From Desulfobacterales bacterium (GTDB taxonomy: Bacteria > Desulfobacterota > Desulfobacteria > Desulfobacterales > Desulfosarcinaceae): DNA of 64,000 nucleotides. The translations under genes were made by a program, and so were the position numbers. Within the stretch, counting starts at the first letter, position 1. Each line of letters starts with the position of its first letter. Of the stretch, positions 36,490 through 46,714 are shown piece after piece. Below the pieces are notes generated by a model, which was not told the origin of the DNA, made no database searches, and saw only the letters and a program-made list of their open reading frames with translations. The DNA lies in assembly GCA_016218685.1 (NCBI GenBank), contig JACRDD010000005.1, positions 1 through 64,000 on the forward strand, written 5' to 3'.

Positions 36490-37465
36490 GCAGCTCGAAC
36501 GCCACCGGCGTTTTTTGGTCGCCTCCCACGCCCATCCCGACGGCGATGCCATCGGCTCCCTGCTGGCCATGGGCCTGGCCCTCAAGGCCATGGGCAAGGA
36601 GGTGCTGATGTACAATGAAAGCCCGATTCCGGCGGTCTATCGCTTCCTGCCGTTGGTGCATACCATCCGGCACAAGATCGATCCCGCGGCTGATTTCGAC
36701 GCGGCCATCGTGCTGGATTGCGGCGATGTCGAACGGTTGGGCACCGCGACCGCCGACCTGGAGCGCATCCAGTTGGTGATCAACATCGATCATCATGTGA
36801 CCAACACGGGATTCGGTCACCTGCAATTGATCGATCATGACGCCTGCGCCACGGCCGAAATCGTGCATCGCCTGATCGAAAAGTTGCCGGTGGCCATCGA
36901 CGTCGCCATGGCCACCGCCATTTATACCGGCATTTTGACCGATACGGGTTCGTTCCGTTTTTCCAACACGAACCAGTCGGCGTTTGCCATCTGCGCCAAG
37001 ATGATCGGCCAGGGCACCAATGCCTATGAAGTCGCCCAGCATGTCTACGGCACCTACTCCCTGGGCCGCATCAAGCTGCTCAACCTGGCCTTGGACTCCC
37101 TGGAAATTTCGCCCAACGGCCGGCTTTCGGTCATGACCCTGACCCGGCGCATGCTGCGCGAGACCCGCACCCACGATGAGGATATCGACGGCATCATCAA
37201 TTACGCCCGGCGTATCCAGTGCGTTAAAGTAGCGGCCCTGATTCATGAGCAGAGCAGCAACGGCAGCGCCTCCAAAGGCCGCCGACACTTTCATGTGAGC
37301 CTGCGCTCCGACGGTTCGGTGGATGTGGCCCAGATCGCCACCCAGTTCGGGGGCGGCGGGCATGCCAGCGCGGCCGGCTTCAGCGCGGAATCCTCGCTGG
37401 CCGAGCTCAAGGCCGAGCTCATGCGGCTGGCCGAAGGCATCGCCGACAAATGCGATCCGAATTGA
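36470..37465 (+). CDS. nrnA: DHH-family nanoRNase/pAp phosphatase
   Basis: 331 residues. Degrades 2-5 nt RNA and pAp. DHH motifs: SHAHPDGDAIGSLLA (I), VLDCGD (II), NIDHHVTN (III), FTDT.../ILTDTGSFRFSNTNQSA (IV), and the DHHA1 signature GGGGHASAAGF at the C-terminus. Overlaps rbfA and truB, consistent with coupled expression. Confidence 0.92.
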   Translation: MIQTIIEQLERHRRFLVASHAHPDGDAIGSLLAMGLALKAMGKEVLMYNESPIPAVYRFLPLVHTIRHKIDPAADFDAAIVLDCGDVERLGTATADLERIQLVINIDHHVTNTGFGHLQLIDHDACATAEIVHRLIEKLPVAIDVAMATAIYTGILTDTGSFRFSNTNQSAFAICAKMIGQGTNAYEVAQHVYGTYSLGRIKLLNLALDSLEISPNGRLSVMTLTRRMLRETRTHDEDIDGIINYARRIQCVKVAALIHEQSSNGSASKGRRHFHVSLRSDGSVDVAQIATQFGGGGHASAAGFSAESSLAELKAELMRLAEGIADKCDPN

Positions 37466-38367
37466 ACGGCGTCATCGTTTTGGATAAACCGGCGCAGATC
37501 ACTTCGGCCAAGGCCGTGGCCGAGGTGAAAAGAAGTTTGGGCGCCGCCAAGGTGGGACATACCGGCACGCTGGACCCCTTCGCCACCGGCGTGCTGCTGT
37601 GCTGCGTCAATCAGGCCACCCGCCTGGCCCGCTTCTTTTTGCACGGCGACAAGCGCTACGAAGCGCTGTTGCGCCTGGGCATCGCCACCGACACCCAGGA
37701 TGCCACCGGCCAGGTGGTCAGCCGGGCACCGGTCCCGGACCTGACCGAAAACCAGTTGCGGTCCGCTTTCGACCGCTTCCTGGGACCCCAGTGGCAGCAA
37801 CCGCCGGTGTATGCCGCCCTCAAGCACCAGGGCACGCCGTTGTACAAGCTGGCCCGCCAGGGTCGGCCGGTGCAAAAGCCGGCGCGGCCGATCGTCATTT
37901 CGGCGCTGCGCATTGTGCACATCGCGTTGCCCGACGTGCGTTTCGAGGTGAGTTGTTCGGCCGGCACCTATGTGCGCACCTTGTGCGCGGATATCGGCAC
38001 GGTTCTGGGTTGCGGCGGCCATTTGGCCGAATTGCGCCGCACGGCCTGCGGCGGCTTCACCATCGCCGAGGCCGTCCGCCTGGAGACCCTAAAGGGCCTG
38101 GCCGATGCCCGGGAACGCCAGGCGCTGCTGGTCTCCATGGAGACCGTGCTGCGCCACCTGCCCACGTTCCAGGCCGACGAGACGGTGCTGGCCCGGGTGG
38201 CCCATGGCCAGCCCCTGACGGTGCACCAGGTGCCCGAGGCGTCGATCCAGGGCAATGTGCAACCCGACGGCGCGCTCAAGGTGGTGGATGCCCAGGGGCG
38301 CTTGCGGGCGGTGCTCGAACGTGCGCCCGATGACAGGACATACAATTATTGTTGTGTTTTTAGTTGA
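37450..38367 (+). CDS. truB: tRNA pseudouridine(55) synthase
   Basis: 305 residues. LNGVIVLDKPAQITSAKAVA, GHTGTLDPFATGVLLCCVNQ (catalytic Asp in TLDP) and YEALLRLGIATDTQDATGQV are diagnostic. It modifies U55 of the T-loop. A C-terminal PUA-like tail is present. It starts 16 bases inside the end of nrnA. Confidence 0.95.
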   Translation: MRSELNGVIVLDKPAQITSAKAVAEVKRSLGAAKVGHTGTLDPFATGVLLCCVNQATRLARFFLHGDKRYEALLRLGIATDTQDATGQVVSRAPVPDLTENQLRSAFDRFLGPQWQQPPVYAALKHQGTPLYKLARQGRPVQKPARPIVISALRIVHIALPDVRFEVSCSAGTYVRTLCADIGTVLGCGGHLAELRRTACGGFTIAEAVRLETLKGLADARERQALLVSMETVLRHLPTFQADETVLARVAHGQPLTVHQVPEASIQGNVQPDGALKVVDAQGRLRAVLERAPDDRTYNYCCVFS

Positions 38368-38420
38368 TTCATAGCATATCCGGTTCCGAGATTGGTTGAA
38401 TAAAAGGAGGAAAGAAGACA

Positions 38421-38690
38421 GTGGCTCTGACGACGCAAGACAAAAAAGGATTGATCGAACAATTCAAGCTGCACGACAGCGATACGGGAAGCCCGGAAGT
38501 GCAGATTGGACTGCTCTCCCATCGCATTTCATATCTCACCGAGCATTTGAAAGTCCACACCAAGGACCACCATTCGCGTCGCGGGTTGCTGATGCTGGTC
38601 GGACGTCGGCGCCGGCTGCTCAACTATGTGAAGAATAACGACGTCCAAAGATATCGCACCATCATCGACAATCTGGGGCTGCGCCGATAA
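38421..38690 (+). CDS. rpsO: 30S ribosomal protein S15
   Basis: 89 residues ([40 protein letters not shown]). Starts with GTG, AGGAGG at 38405-38410, giving 10 bases' spacing. S15 represses its own translation in E. coli. Confidence 0.97.
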   Translation: MALTTQDKKGLIEQFKLHDSDTGSPEVQIGLLSHRISYLTEHLKVHTKDHHSRRGLLMLVGRRRRLLNYVKNNDVQRYRTIIDNLGLRR

Positions 38691-38723
38691 CGCCCCCATC
38701 CGCGCATAACGCGTGCGGCCTGC

Positions 38724-38768
38724 GACCGATCTCCCGCAACACCCCTGAACGGGGTGGCGGGATCGGTC
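38724..38768 (+). promoter_or_regulatory. extended rpsO-pnp intergenic hairpin
   Basis: Nested pairing: GACCGA (38724-38729)/TCGGTC (38763-38768), TCCCGC (38732-38737)/GCGGGA (38757-38762) and CACCCC (38740-38745)/GGGGTG (38751-38756), loop TGAAC. Only a short T run follows. Its position is that of the E. coli rpsO terminator/RNase III processing stem that lets PNPase autoregulate. Confidence 0.65.
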
Positions 38769-38878
38769 TTTGCTGCATTGGGTGACCCGGTTCCGGTGAT
38801 TTAATCGACCATGGCCGGAAAGCGCATCCGTGCTTGTGGGTTGCATACCAGGCCGCATTTAAGACTAGGAGTAATGTC

Positions 38879-41002
38879 ATGGAAAAAATCGTACAAACCG
38901 AAGTGGGGGGCAAACCCCTGATCCTTCGCTCGGGAAAGATCGCCAAGCAGGCCGGCGGCGCCGTACAGGTCCAATACGGCGATACCATCGTGCTGGTCAC
39001 GGTGGTGGCGGCCAACGATGAAAAATCGTCCGACTTTCTGCCCTTATCGGTGGAGTATCAAGAGAAGATCTACGCCGCCGGACGCATTCCCGGCAACTAT
39101 TTCCGCCGCGAGATCGGGCGCCCGAGCGAGAAGGAAACCCTGACCTCGCGCCTCATCGACCGGCCCATCCGGCCGTTGTTCCCCAAGCAGTGGCGCTACG
39201 AAACCCAGGTGATCGCCACGGTGCTCTCCATGGATCAGGAAAACGACCCGGATGTGCTCGCGGTGGTGGGCGCCTCGGCGGCCCTGACGCTTTCCGACGT
39301 CCACTTCGCCGGGCCCATCGCCTGCGTGCGCGTGGGCCGCGTGGAAGGCCGGCTCATCGCCAACCCCACCCTGAGCCAGAGCCATGAATCGGACATCAAC
39401 CTCATCGTGGCCGGCTCCAAGACCGGCGTGGTGATGGTCGAGGGCGGCTCCAAGGTGGTCTCCGAAGCCGATCTGCTGGAGGCCATTTTCTTCGGCCACG
39501 AGGCCCTCAAACCGATCATCGAGATCCAGGAGCAGCTCCAGGCCGCCTTGGGCAAGGCCAAGCGGCCCTATACGCCGCCGGCCAAGGACGAGGCCCTTAT
39601 GGCCCAATTGGAGAGCCTGGCCGCGGCCCGCATCCGCGAGACGTTGAACATTCCCGAAAAGATGGCGCGTTCGACCGCCATGCGCGCCCTTAAAACCGAA
39701 ATCGTCGCGGCCCTGGGCGAAGCCTATGCCGAGCGCAAGTCCGAAGCCTACGAGATGCTCGGCGACCTGCAAAAGAAGATCTCCCGCAAAATGATCCTGA
39801 CCGAAGGCCGGCGCATCGACGGCCGCAAGTTCGACGAGATCCGGCCCATCACCTGCGAAGTGGGCATACTGCCCCGTCCGCATGGCAGCGCCCTCTTCAC
39901 CCGGGGCGAGACCCAGGTGCTGGGCGTGCTGACCCTGGGTTCCGGCGGCGACGAACAGCGCGTGGAGACCCTGGCCGGCGAAGAGATGCGGCCCTTCATG
40001 CTGCACTACAACTTTCCGCCCTACTCCGTGGGCGAAGTCAAGCGCGTGGGCGCCCCCAGCCGCCGCGACATCGGCCATGGCGGTTTGTCCACCCGGGCCC
40101 TGGAAAGCATTCTGCCCGACACCGAAAAGTTCGACTACACTATCCGCCTGGTCTCCGAAGTATTCGAGTCCAACGGCTCTTCTTCCATGGGTACGGTTTG
40201 CGCCGGCACCCTGGCCCTCATGGACGGCGGCGTGCCCATCAAGGCGCCGGCCTCGGGTATCGCCATGGGTCTGATCAAGGAAGGCGATCAGGTGGTGATC
40301 CTCTCGGATATCCTGGGCGACGAAGACCACTTCGGCGACATGGATTTCAAGGTCACCGGCACCGCGGACGGTGTCACGGCCCTGCAGATGGACATCAAGA
40401 TTCTGGAACTTTCCAAGGAGATCATGGGACAGGCCCTGGACCAGGCCTGCCGGGGCAGAGCCCACATCCTGGGCAAGATGCTCGAAGTGCTGGCCGAACC
40501 GCGCGCCGAGATCTCCGAATTCGCGCCCAAGATCTTCATCATCAAGATCCATCCCGACAAGATCCGAGACGTGATCGGACCGGGAGGCAAGGTGATCCGC
40601 GCCATCCAGTCCGAAACCAACACCAAGATCGAAATCGAGGACAGCGGCCTCGTCAAGATCGCCGCCACCAACGAAGCCGAAGGCCAGATGGCCATGGAGC
40701 AGGTCAAGGCCATTGCCATGGAGCCCGAAGAGGGCGCCATCTACGAAGGCAAGGTGGTCAAGACCACCGACTTCGGCGCTTTCGTGCAACTGGCCCCGGG
40801 CACCGACGGCCTAGTGCACATCTCCCAGTTGGCCAACCGCCGGGTGGCCAAGGTGACCGATGTGGTCAAGGAAGGGGACATCGTCCGGGTCAAGGTTCTG
40901 GAGGTTTCCCAGGACGGCCGCATCCGCCTGAGCATGAAAGCTTTGCTGGAAGAGGAAAACGACAAAGGTGCCAAAGAAAACCGTCCTCCCAAACGGGATT
41001 AG
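38879..41002 (+). CDS. pnp: polyribonucleotide nucleotidyltransferase (PNPase)
   Basis: 707 residues. Two RNase PH domains ([55 protein letters not shown]), followed by KH ([20 protein letters not shown]) and S1 ([20 protein letters not shown]) domains. Degrades mRNA 3'-5' phosphorolytically. ATG 38879 is preceded by AGGAG; the frame is open upstream but without conservation. Confidence 0.97.
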   Translation: MEKIVQTEVGGKPLILRSGKIAKQAGGAVQVQYGDTIVLVTVVAANDEKSSDFLPLSVEYQEKIYAAGRIPGNYFRREIGRPSEKETLTSRLIDRPIRPLFPKQWRYETQVIATVLSMDQENDPDVLAVVGASAALTLSDVHFAGPIACVRVGRVEGRLIANPTLSQSHESDINLIVAGSKTGVVMVEGGSKVVSEADLLEAIFFGHEALKPIIEIQEQLQAALGKAKRPYTPPAKDEALMAQLESLAAARIRETLNIPEKMARSTAMRALKTEIVAALGEAYAERKSEAYEMLGDLQKKISRKMILTEGRRIDGRKFDEIRPITCEVGILPRPHGSALFTRGETQVLGVLTLGSGGDEQRVETLAGEEMRPFMLHYNFPPYSVGEVKRVGAPSRRDIGHGGLSTRALESILPDTEKFDYTIRLVSEVFESNGSSSMGTVCAGTLALMDGGVPIKAPASGIAMGLIKEGDQVVILSDILGDEDHFGDMDFKVTGTADGVTALQMDIKILELSKEIMGQALDQACRGRAHILGKMLEVLAEPRAEISEFAPKIFIIKIHPDKIRDVIGPGGKVIRAIQSETNTKIEIEDSGLVKIAATNEAEGQMAMEQVKAIAMEPEEGAIYEGKVVKTTDFGAFVQLAPGTDGLVHISQLANRRVAKVTDVVKEGDIVRVKVLEVSQDGRIRLSMKALLEEENDKGAKENRPPKRD

Positions 41003-42242
41003 AATCGTCTCCAAGAAAATGGCCCACGTGCGCTCGGTCTCCATGGGAGTCTGGGTGGACGTGGGCGCCCGGGACGAATCCGAACACCAGAGCGGCCTGT
41101 CCCATTTCATCGAGCACATGATCTTCAAGGGCACCGCGCGCCGCTCGGCCTACCAGATCGCCAAGGAGTTCGATGCCATCGGCGGTCACACCAACGCCTT
41201 CACCTCCATGGAGAACACCTGCTACCATGCCAAGGTGATGGACAGCCACCTGACCACCATGGTGGAGATCCTTTCGGACATCTTCCTCAACTCGGCCTTC
41301 GACCCCCAGGAGGTCGAGCGCGAGCGGCCGGTCATCCTGCAAGAGATCGGCATGGTGGAAGACTCCCCCGAAGAGTTTCTGCACGTGCTGGCCGGCCGGA
41401 ACTACTGGGGCGACCACCCCCTGGGCCGCTCGATCTTGGGCAGCCGCGAGCACATTGCCGCCTATTCCGCGGACACCATCCGGGAGTTCTTCCACCGTTT
41501 CTACCACCCCGAGCGCATCATCGTGGCCGTGGCCGGCAATGTCGAGCACGAGCGCATCGTGGAGTTGATCGGTCCCAGCTTCGCGACGATCCACAACGGC
41601 CAACCCCTGCCGGAAAGAACCGTTCCCCAGGTACAGCCTAAGAACCAGACCCACAAGCGGCGCCTGGAGCAGGTGCACCTGTGCCTCACCGCGCCGGGCA
41701 TCTCGATTACCGATCCGCGCCGCTTCGCCTTTTCCCTGCTCAACGCCATCCTGGGCGGCAACATGAGTTCGCGCCTCTTCCAGGAGATCCGCGAAAAGCG
41801 CGGCCTGGCCTACTCGGTCTACTCGTTCATGATGTCCCATGTGGATACCGGCATGTTCGGCGTCTATGCCGGCGTAAGCGCCGCCAACGTCTCCCAGACC
41901 ATGGATCTGATCCGCCAGGGTCTGGAACGCCTGATTCAGGCGCCGGTCAGCGCCGAAGAGCTGCGCGACGCCAAAGAGTACACCAAGGGCAACCTGCTGC
42001 TCTCCGACGAAGGCGTGGACAACCAGATGGTGCGCATCGCCCAGAACGACATTCACTTCGGCCGCTTCGTGCCCCTGGACGACGTGGTCAAGAAGATCGA
42101 GGCTGTCCAAGCCGAAGAGATCCAATCCCTGGCCCGCGCTCTGTTCCAGCCCGAACAGAGCGCGTGGACGCTGCTGGGGCCGGTCAAAGAAAAACGCACC
42201 CGCCGCGTCAGCATTCCATCCGAGCACTCAGGCAGATCGTGA
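40968..42242 (+). CDS. M16 family zinc peptidase (insulinase/PqqL-like)
   Basis: 424 residues. Inverse zinc motif HFIEH in [17 protein letters not shown], with downstream E in [12 protein letters not shown]-terminal M16 domain [20 protein letters not shown]. Starts at GTG 40968, 35 bases inside the end of pnp. The same pnp-M16-dut order is known in related genomes; here the 3' end overlaps a convergent island gene by 35 bases. Confidence 0.9.
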   Translation: MPKKTVLPNGIRIVSKKMAHVRSVSMGVWVDVGARDESEHQSGLSHFIEHMIFKGTARRSAYQIAKEFDAIGGHTNAFTSMENTCYHAKVMDSHLTTMVEILSDIFLNSAFDPQEVERERPVILQEIGMVEDSPEEFLHVLAGRNYWGDHPLGRSILGSREHIAAYSADTIREFFHRFYHPERIIVAVAGNVEHERIVELIGPSFATIHNGQPLPERTVPQVQPKNQTHKRRLEQVHLCLTAPGISITDPRRFAFSLLNAILGGNMSSRLFQEIREKRGLAYSVYSFMMSHVDTGMFGVYAGVSAANVSQTMDLIRQGLERLIQAPVSAEELRDAKEYTKGNLLLSDEGVDNQMVRIAQNDIHFGRFVPLDDVVKKIEAVQAEEIQSLARALFQPEQSAWTLLGPVKEKRTRRVSIPSEHSGRS

Positions 42243-42630
42243 GCGGTATTGTCGCCGCCGTAAACAAAGCCGTCAGCTCCGCTATTTCTAACGGGGCGGG
42301 CAGGATGCGGACCGCCTTGCCGTCAATCGTCATAACCGGTTGATCGAGAATGGCTTTGCGGCTGGCTTCCAACAGCGCCAGGCCCTCATCCGTATACGCT
42401 GGGTTGACCACCACGAGGACATGTACGATCAGGCTGGAAGACGGCGGTGCTTTGGCGACATGCGGCGTAAGGTGATCGCGGATATTCTTAACGTGCTGGT
42501 TTTCGGTCATCTGAAAGGGCCACACATAGATGCCGGGGACTGCTTTGTCGGGCAGTCCCAGGACAACCCGCGCTTTCGTCTGCGACTGGAGCATGTCACA
42601 AAGCGCCGTGAGTGAGTTGGCAAGCGTCAT
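42208..42630 (-). CDS. DUF4255 (Pvc16-like) small protein, tentative
   Basis: 140 residues. Begins SLTALCDMLQSQTKARVVLG and has IYVWPFQMTENQH, PSSSLIVHVLVVVNPAY and ILDQPVM; this order resembles DUF4255/Pvc16-like proteins of contractile injection systems. No sheath, tube or baseplate genes are nearby. GGAG precedes ATG 42630; it begins 22 bases after the two-TM gene and ends inside the convergent M16 gene. Function unknown. Confidence 0.45.
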   Translation of the reverse strand: MTLANSLTALCDMLQSQTKARVVLGLPDKAVPGIYVWPFQMTENQHVKNIRDHLTPHVAKAPPSSSLIVHVLVVVNPAYTDEGLALLEASRKAILDQPVMTIDGKAVRILPAPLEIAELTALFTAATIPLTICLSARMEC

Positions 42631-42652
42631 ATGGCGAACTCCAAATCTTCTA

Positions 42653-43396
42653 CTATCCCTTTAGCTTCTTGCGAACCAATTCGGAAATCGCAGTGTCGTT
42701 GCCCTCTTTCATTACCTGCAACTCCGAGTCGGTGCTCCGTTTGAATTCGACGGATTTCTTCGTTGTGGTCTCCATATCGGTCAGATTGGTATCGGAGAAA
42801 ACGCCATCAGCGCCGTCGAGTTGACCTGAAAATTCGCGAAAAGAGATCTCACCGAAACCTTCGAACGGCTCCTTCGGGCGCGCGGGGTGCAGCCCTTTCC
42901 AATAGTAGAAAACCTTATACCCGCTGGGATCGACGCAACTGGCGACGCTCTCCCAGTTGGCTGCCAGCTCGCCATCCTTGGTATATGCTTTTCCAATCAT
43001 CTTCACCGTGTTCGTACTTTTGTCCGGACGAATTTCGAGAAAGCTGATGGCGGACGGCTCGCCCGGAAATATGCGCTCCCACCAGTGACCGGAGATCCGT
43101 TTACAGAACTCTTGCACCGATTGCATTTCCGGAGAGCTATCGGCCGCAAACGTTCGCAAGAGCGCTTCGGGTTTCAGATATGCAAACAGCGACACGACGA
43201 CGATCAGCGCGGCAACCACGAAGAGCATGCCGTACAGCGCGACCACCTGGACCTCTCCTTGGGTCTTTAGCGCCAAGGCGCCCAGAACCGCTTCCACCAC
43301 AAGAACGACGAGCACGAAAAACCCGAGATAGGTCTTAACCGCGCTGATGATGGCCACGCGGTCGGGACTCTTCTCTTCCGGCGGCTTTGTCGGCAT
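42653..43396 (-). CDS. two-TM membrane protein with beta-rich cytosolic domain
   Basis: 247 residues. TM1 ~residues 20-43 (YLGFFVLVVLVVEAVLGALA), TM2 ~52-73 (VVALYGMLFVVAALIVVVSL), short loop between, then ~165 residues of predicted beta strands (ISFLEIRPDKSTNTVKMIGK, AYTKDGELAANWESVA, FEGFGEISFREFSGQLDGAD). This layout recalls the CBASS two-TM beta-barrel effector family (Cap15), but I cannot verify the match and there is no cyclase gene nearby. AGGAGGG precedes the ATG. Confidence 0.5.
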   Translation of the reverse strand: MPTKPPEEKSPDRVAIISAVKTYLGFFVLVVLVVEAVLGALALKTQGEVQVVALYGMLFVVAALIVVVSLFAYLKPEALLRTFAADSSPEMQSVQEFCKRISGHWWERIFPGEPSAISFLEIRPDKSTNTVKMIGKAYTKDGELAANWESVASCVDPSGYKVFYYWKGLHPARPKEPFEGFGEISFREFSGQLDGADGVFSDTNLTDMETTTKKSVEFKRSTDSELQVMKEGNDTAISELVRKKLKG

Positions 43397-43497
43397 ATCG
43401 AAACCCTCCTAATCGATCTTTGTACCCGGCTGGTAATCCTCTGTTCTTGAGGCGGCCCTCCATCATGTCACTATACTTCGTAACGACCCGTTGATAT

Positions 43498-44529
43498 TCA
43501 GCTTCTTGTCCGAAAATCGGAGAGAGCGGAACAATCCACCAGCCGATCGAGGGTTTTGGGGGTGAAGATTTTACCTTTGGTGTGGAAGATCATCTGGCGC
43601 ATATCCTCGCGCCGGACACCGAACCCTCGGCCGGCAAGGCAGGCGATTACTTCATAGGTTTGACGGCCGGAACGGATCCGTTCCTCAGCCATCTGGCATA
43701 GTCGGATGATCCGAGTAGCTTTATCACGAGCCGTTCCGTCGTCTTCCGTGAGTTTGGCCTCAATGATGACACGAGGGGCAAACTCGTCCGGGATGATGAA
43801 GTCAGGGGCCTGATCAAAACCAGCGATTCGCTCGGCGCGCCTGGTTTTGCGGAAGGTGATTCCCGCTTGAGTTAAGACTTCCTCGATGGCCGATTCGAGT
43901 CCATCCCCCACAAGCTCACTGACAGAATCCCTGTGTCCGGCAAAAGGCCTTCCGAGGAATCGCTCGTAAAGCAGCATCGCGTAAGGCGCACCGAGATGGG
44001 CCATTTGTTTTACTGAGGTAACGCCTTCTATACTGTCCGCTTTGCAGAAACGGTGGAGCTTGTCCGCTGCGACAGTGGGACAGCCTTCATGAATCAATCC
44101 ACACGCTGTTTCAACCAATGCTTGGATGCGCAGAAGTGTTGTCGAACCAGGATTAAGGGGTTGGGTGGGATTTCTCCGAATGTCACGGTCCAGTGCCCTG
44201 GCTGCGCCTTGAGGAATTTCAATACCCTTCCGACTAGACGCTAAATAGGCCCATTCAGGGGGCGTAAGCCCGATCATGGAGCGGAGCACAATTAAGATCG
44301 CTGGGGATTCTAATGCCGCTGAGAGAACTTTCCTGAACTCGAAATCCTGAAATCCATCCGTAATTCGTTTCAGATCCTCGTAGCCAGCAGCGAATGTCGT
44401 GTATTCAAGGAATCCGTCACCTTTCGGCATGACCAAAAAATCAGAAGCCAGGCTGGAGAAAATGGCGTCGACGAAGGTTTCGGGTGCGGCAAGCACCTCT
44501 TCGGGTGCTGCTTCAAAAGGAAATCTCAT
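43498..44529 (-). CDS. PD-(D/E)XK restriction endonuclease-like protein
   Basis: 343 residues. The C-terminal nuclease motif is P242-D243 in AGFDQAPDFIIPDE and E257-A-K259 in RVIIEAKLTEDDG, a textbook PD-(D/E)XK spacing; the following helix DKATRIIRLCQMAEERIRSG fits the fold. The N-terminal ~200 residues are unassigned and may recognise DNA. Its start overlaps the methylase end by 17 bases, the pattern of a type II restriction-modification pair. Sequence specificity unknown. Confidence 0.72.
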   Translation of the reverse strand: MRFPFEAAPEEVLAAPETFVDAIFSSLASDFLVMPKGDGFLEYTTFAAGYEDLKRITDGFQDFEFRKVLSAALESPAILIVLRSMIGLTPPEWAYLASSRKGIEIPQGAARALDRDIRRNPTQPLNPGSTTLLRIQALVETACGLIHEGCPTVAADKLHRFCKADSIEGVTSVKQMAHLGAPYAMLLYERFLGRPFAGHRDSVSELVGDGLESAIEEVLTQAGITFRKTRRAERIAGFDQAPDFIIPDEFAPRVIIEAKLTEDDGTARDKATRIIRLCQMAEERIRSGRQTYEVIACLAGRGFGVRREDMRQMIFHTKGKIFTPKTLDRLVDCSALSDFRTRS

Positions 44530-46714
44530 CAGGCATCTCCGGGGTTTCGCAAACCATTCCGGTAGTCATCCAATCCTGTTTCCAGGTAGCTCCGCTAAAG
44601 TCGGTTTCCAAGGCATTAAGTATAGATTCCAAACCTCCGAAAGATATAAACCATTCCCTAATCACACCCATTCTTTCGGTAGTTGAGATAGAGCGTTTCC
44701 AGATGGAACGAAGATTCCAAATAGATAGTCGAGTGAGGTGCCCGTGCGCAATACAGCGGATGTCGCCCTGGGTTGCCTTGAGCCCTGCAACGGCCAATGC
44801 TTCTATTTCTTCACGAATGATATCAGCCACTCCCTCCGGCGTATCAACTATCCATTTTCGAGGCACATGTCCAGTATTGCGGCAAACAAATACGGTGTCG
44901 ATCACAGACGATCTCGTTCCGTTGATATGGATGGAAGCACCCATTTCCGCTGGACACGGCAGAGACGCCGAGCAAACCAGCCCCGCGTCTAGAATGGCCA
45001 CAGCCATCGGTACATATGCGTCGATTTTATTGTGGTGGTAGGTGAAAGATAGCGGTGAGCCTGGTTTGAGCCTGGCGGCGGCACGTCTGAAAGTTTCGGA
45101 GATGCCATCGGTAAAATGAGTTAAGTCCCGTCCCATGTTGATATTGCCGGTCAACTCTCCTGAATTGCGTGTGGAAGGGCTTGCGAATGCGGGATGGGCC
45201 GCACCTACCAGCTTTCTCAGCCAGATATAACAGAAGTCCATCAATTCCGCGTATTGAACATTCCCGAAATAAGGCGGATCTGTAAAAACAGCATCGAATT
45301 TGCTGAGTTCTTTGATCACGCTGGAATCACCACAGATGAGATTGACCTCACGGTGTTCGGGCGGATGGGACCCGTTCCGATGAGTTCCGATCCATTCACC
45401 TGCAATGGGCACCTCGACTTTGCGTTTGCCCTCGTGTCGTATTTCAAAAGGTCTTGAGCAGTAGCTCTTTGCTTTAGCAAACTTTTCCGTGATGTTCAGC
45501 CAGCCGCCGCTCCCAACCGGCAAGCATTTCGTCCCCTTGATACCGAGGATATTTGACTCGCATTGAATAAGCCCCACCGGAAAGCCATGTACGGAAAAAA
45601 TATCCAACGACTTCAACGCCATCACGTCGTAGCGGCAAAGCATGTTCTGATAACGGAGTAAGTCGGAGAGGTTTGTCGATAGGGCTTCACGAATTTTTTC
45701 GTCTGGGTATTTGCTGATCCACCGACAACTAAGTTCCAGCCCGAGGAGCTGACGTGCATTGAACAATTCTCGGTAGCGTTGGTAACCCCAGCGATGCAGG
45801 CGTTCGGTCTCGTCGCCCTTGGGAATGACATCGTCCGGAATAAATTGGGAACGCATTGTGCGGAGCCGTTTTATTGCTTCCTCAACGTTTAGCAGATCCT
45901 CTGCATCTGGGGCCTTAAAAAGCCTCCCTTTGCGCCCTTTATCCGCATGCGCCTCAGGCAGGTAGTATTCGATCGCAAATAATCGGTGATCAGGAACGCA
46001 ACCATTCGGATATCGAATTTCGTTATCGCAGTGAAGGCATCGTGAGCTGTTGCGTCTAGCGGCATGCTTGATTAAAGCGCTCTTTCGACATTTAGGGCAA
46101 GCGCCGGAATTTTTCCGATCTACCGATTCAAATAGGTTTCCGCAACTCCCGCAGACAAAGACATTGGATGTGTGGCGCACGTCTTGGGCGATCAGATAGT
46201 TTGGGAATAGATCGTGATTCTTTCCACAAGCGCCGCATTTGATCGTCTTGACCCAAAGAAAATACTTCGCACTCGCCGCCTTGCCAGTCTTTGGGCATCG
46301 AGTTTCAAAGAGCTGTCCGATTTCTTCACTCAAGTACTGACGTAGCTCCGCCGCCGCCTTGGCATAGGCGGGCAGGTCTAAGTCGAGAATCTCCTGGCGT
46401 ACTATCCACCATGCCATCGGATTGATGTCTGCCGCCGTAACCATGCAACCAAGGCGGTTAGCTTCCATAACCGTCGTCCCCCCGCCCATGAAGGGATCGA
46501 AAATGTGTTTCTCCGAGAAGTTGTGTGTCTTGAAGTAATTCTGTTCGATCGGCACATCCTCCAACTCGGAAAGCAGCAAAGCCCTGAAAAGCGAACCGGG
46601 GCGCCGTGCAAACCATTTGTGAATCGCAATCAACGGCCGATAGTTCTGCTGAATCTGCTTCTCGGACATCGCCATTCGTGCCACGAATGGAATTTGGAAA
46701 TGACGTTCTATCAT
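44513..46714 (-). CDS. DUF1156-type adenine-specific DNA methylase
   Basis: 733 residues. HKWFARRPGSLFRALLLSEL is the DUF1156 start; SAM motif I is DPFMGGGTTVMEANRLGCMV (D73 to T80); the catalytic motif IV is FTDPPYFGNVQYAEL near residue 480. An inserted zinc-ribbon region carries CGACG, CGSCG, CPKCRK and CLHC. Expected to methylate DNA, protecting it from the nuclease encoded immediately downstream. The family occurs in DISARM and other defence loci. Confidence 0.82.
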   Translation of the reverse strand: MIERHFQIPFVARMAMSEKQIQQNYRPLIAIHKWFARRPGSLFRALLLSELEDVPIEQNYFKTHNFSEKHIFDPFMGGGTTVMEANRLGCMVTAADINPMAWWIVRQEILDLDLPAYAKAAAELRQYLSEEIGQLFETRCPKTGKAASAKYFLWVKTIKCGACGKNHDLFPNYLIAQDVRHTSNVFVCGSCGNLFESVDRKNSGACPKCRKSALIKHAARRNSSRCLHCDNEIRYPNGCVPDHRLFAIEYYLPEAHADKGRKGRLFKAPDAEDLLNVEEAIKRLRTMRSQFIPDDVIPKGDETERLHRWGYQRYRELFNARQLLGLELSCRWISKYPDEKIREALSTNLSDLLRYQNMLCRYDVMALKSLDIFSVHGFPVGLIQCESNILGIKGTKCLPVGSGGWLNITEKFAKAKSYCSRPFEIRHEGKRKVEVPIAGEWIGTHRNGSHPPEHREVNLICGDSSVIKELSKFDAVFTDPPYFGNVQYAELMDFCYIWLRKLVGAAHPAFASPSTRNSGELTGNINMGRDLTHFTDGISETFRRAAARLKPGSPLSFTYHHNKIDAYVPMAVAILDAGLVCSASLPCPAEMGASIHINGTRSSVIDTVFVCRNTGHVPRKWIVDTPEGVADIIREEIEALAVAGLKATQGDIRCIAHGHLTRLSIWNLRSIWKRSISTTERMGVIREWFISFGGLESILNALETDFSGATWKQDWMTTGMVCETPEMPDEISF

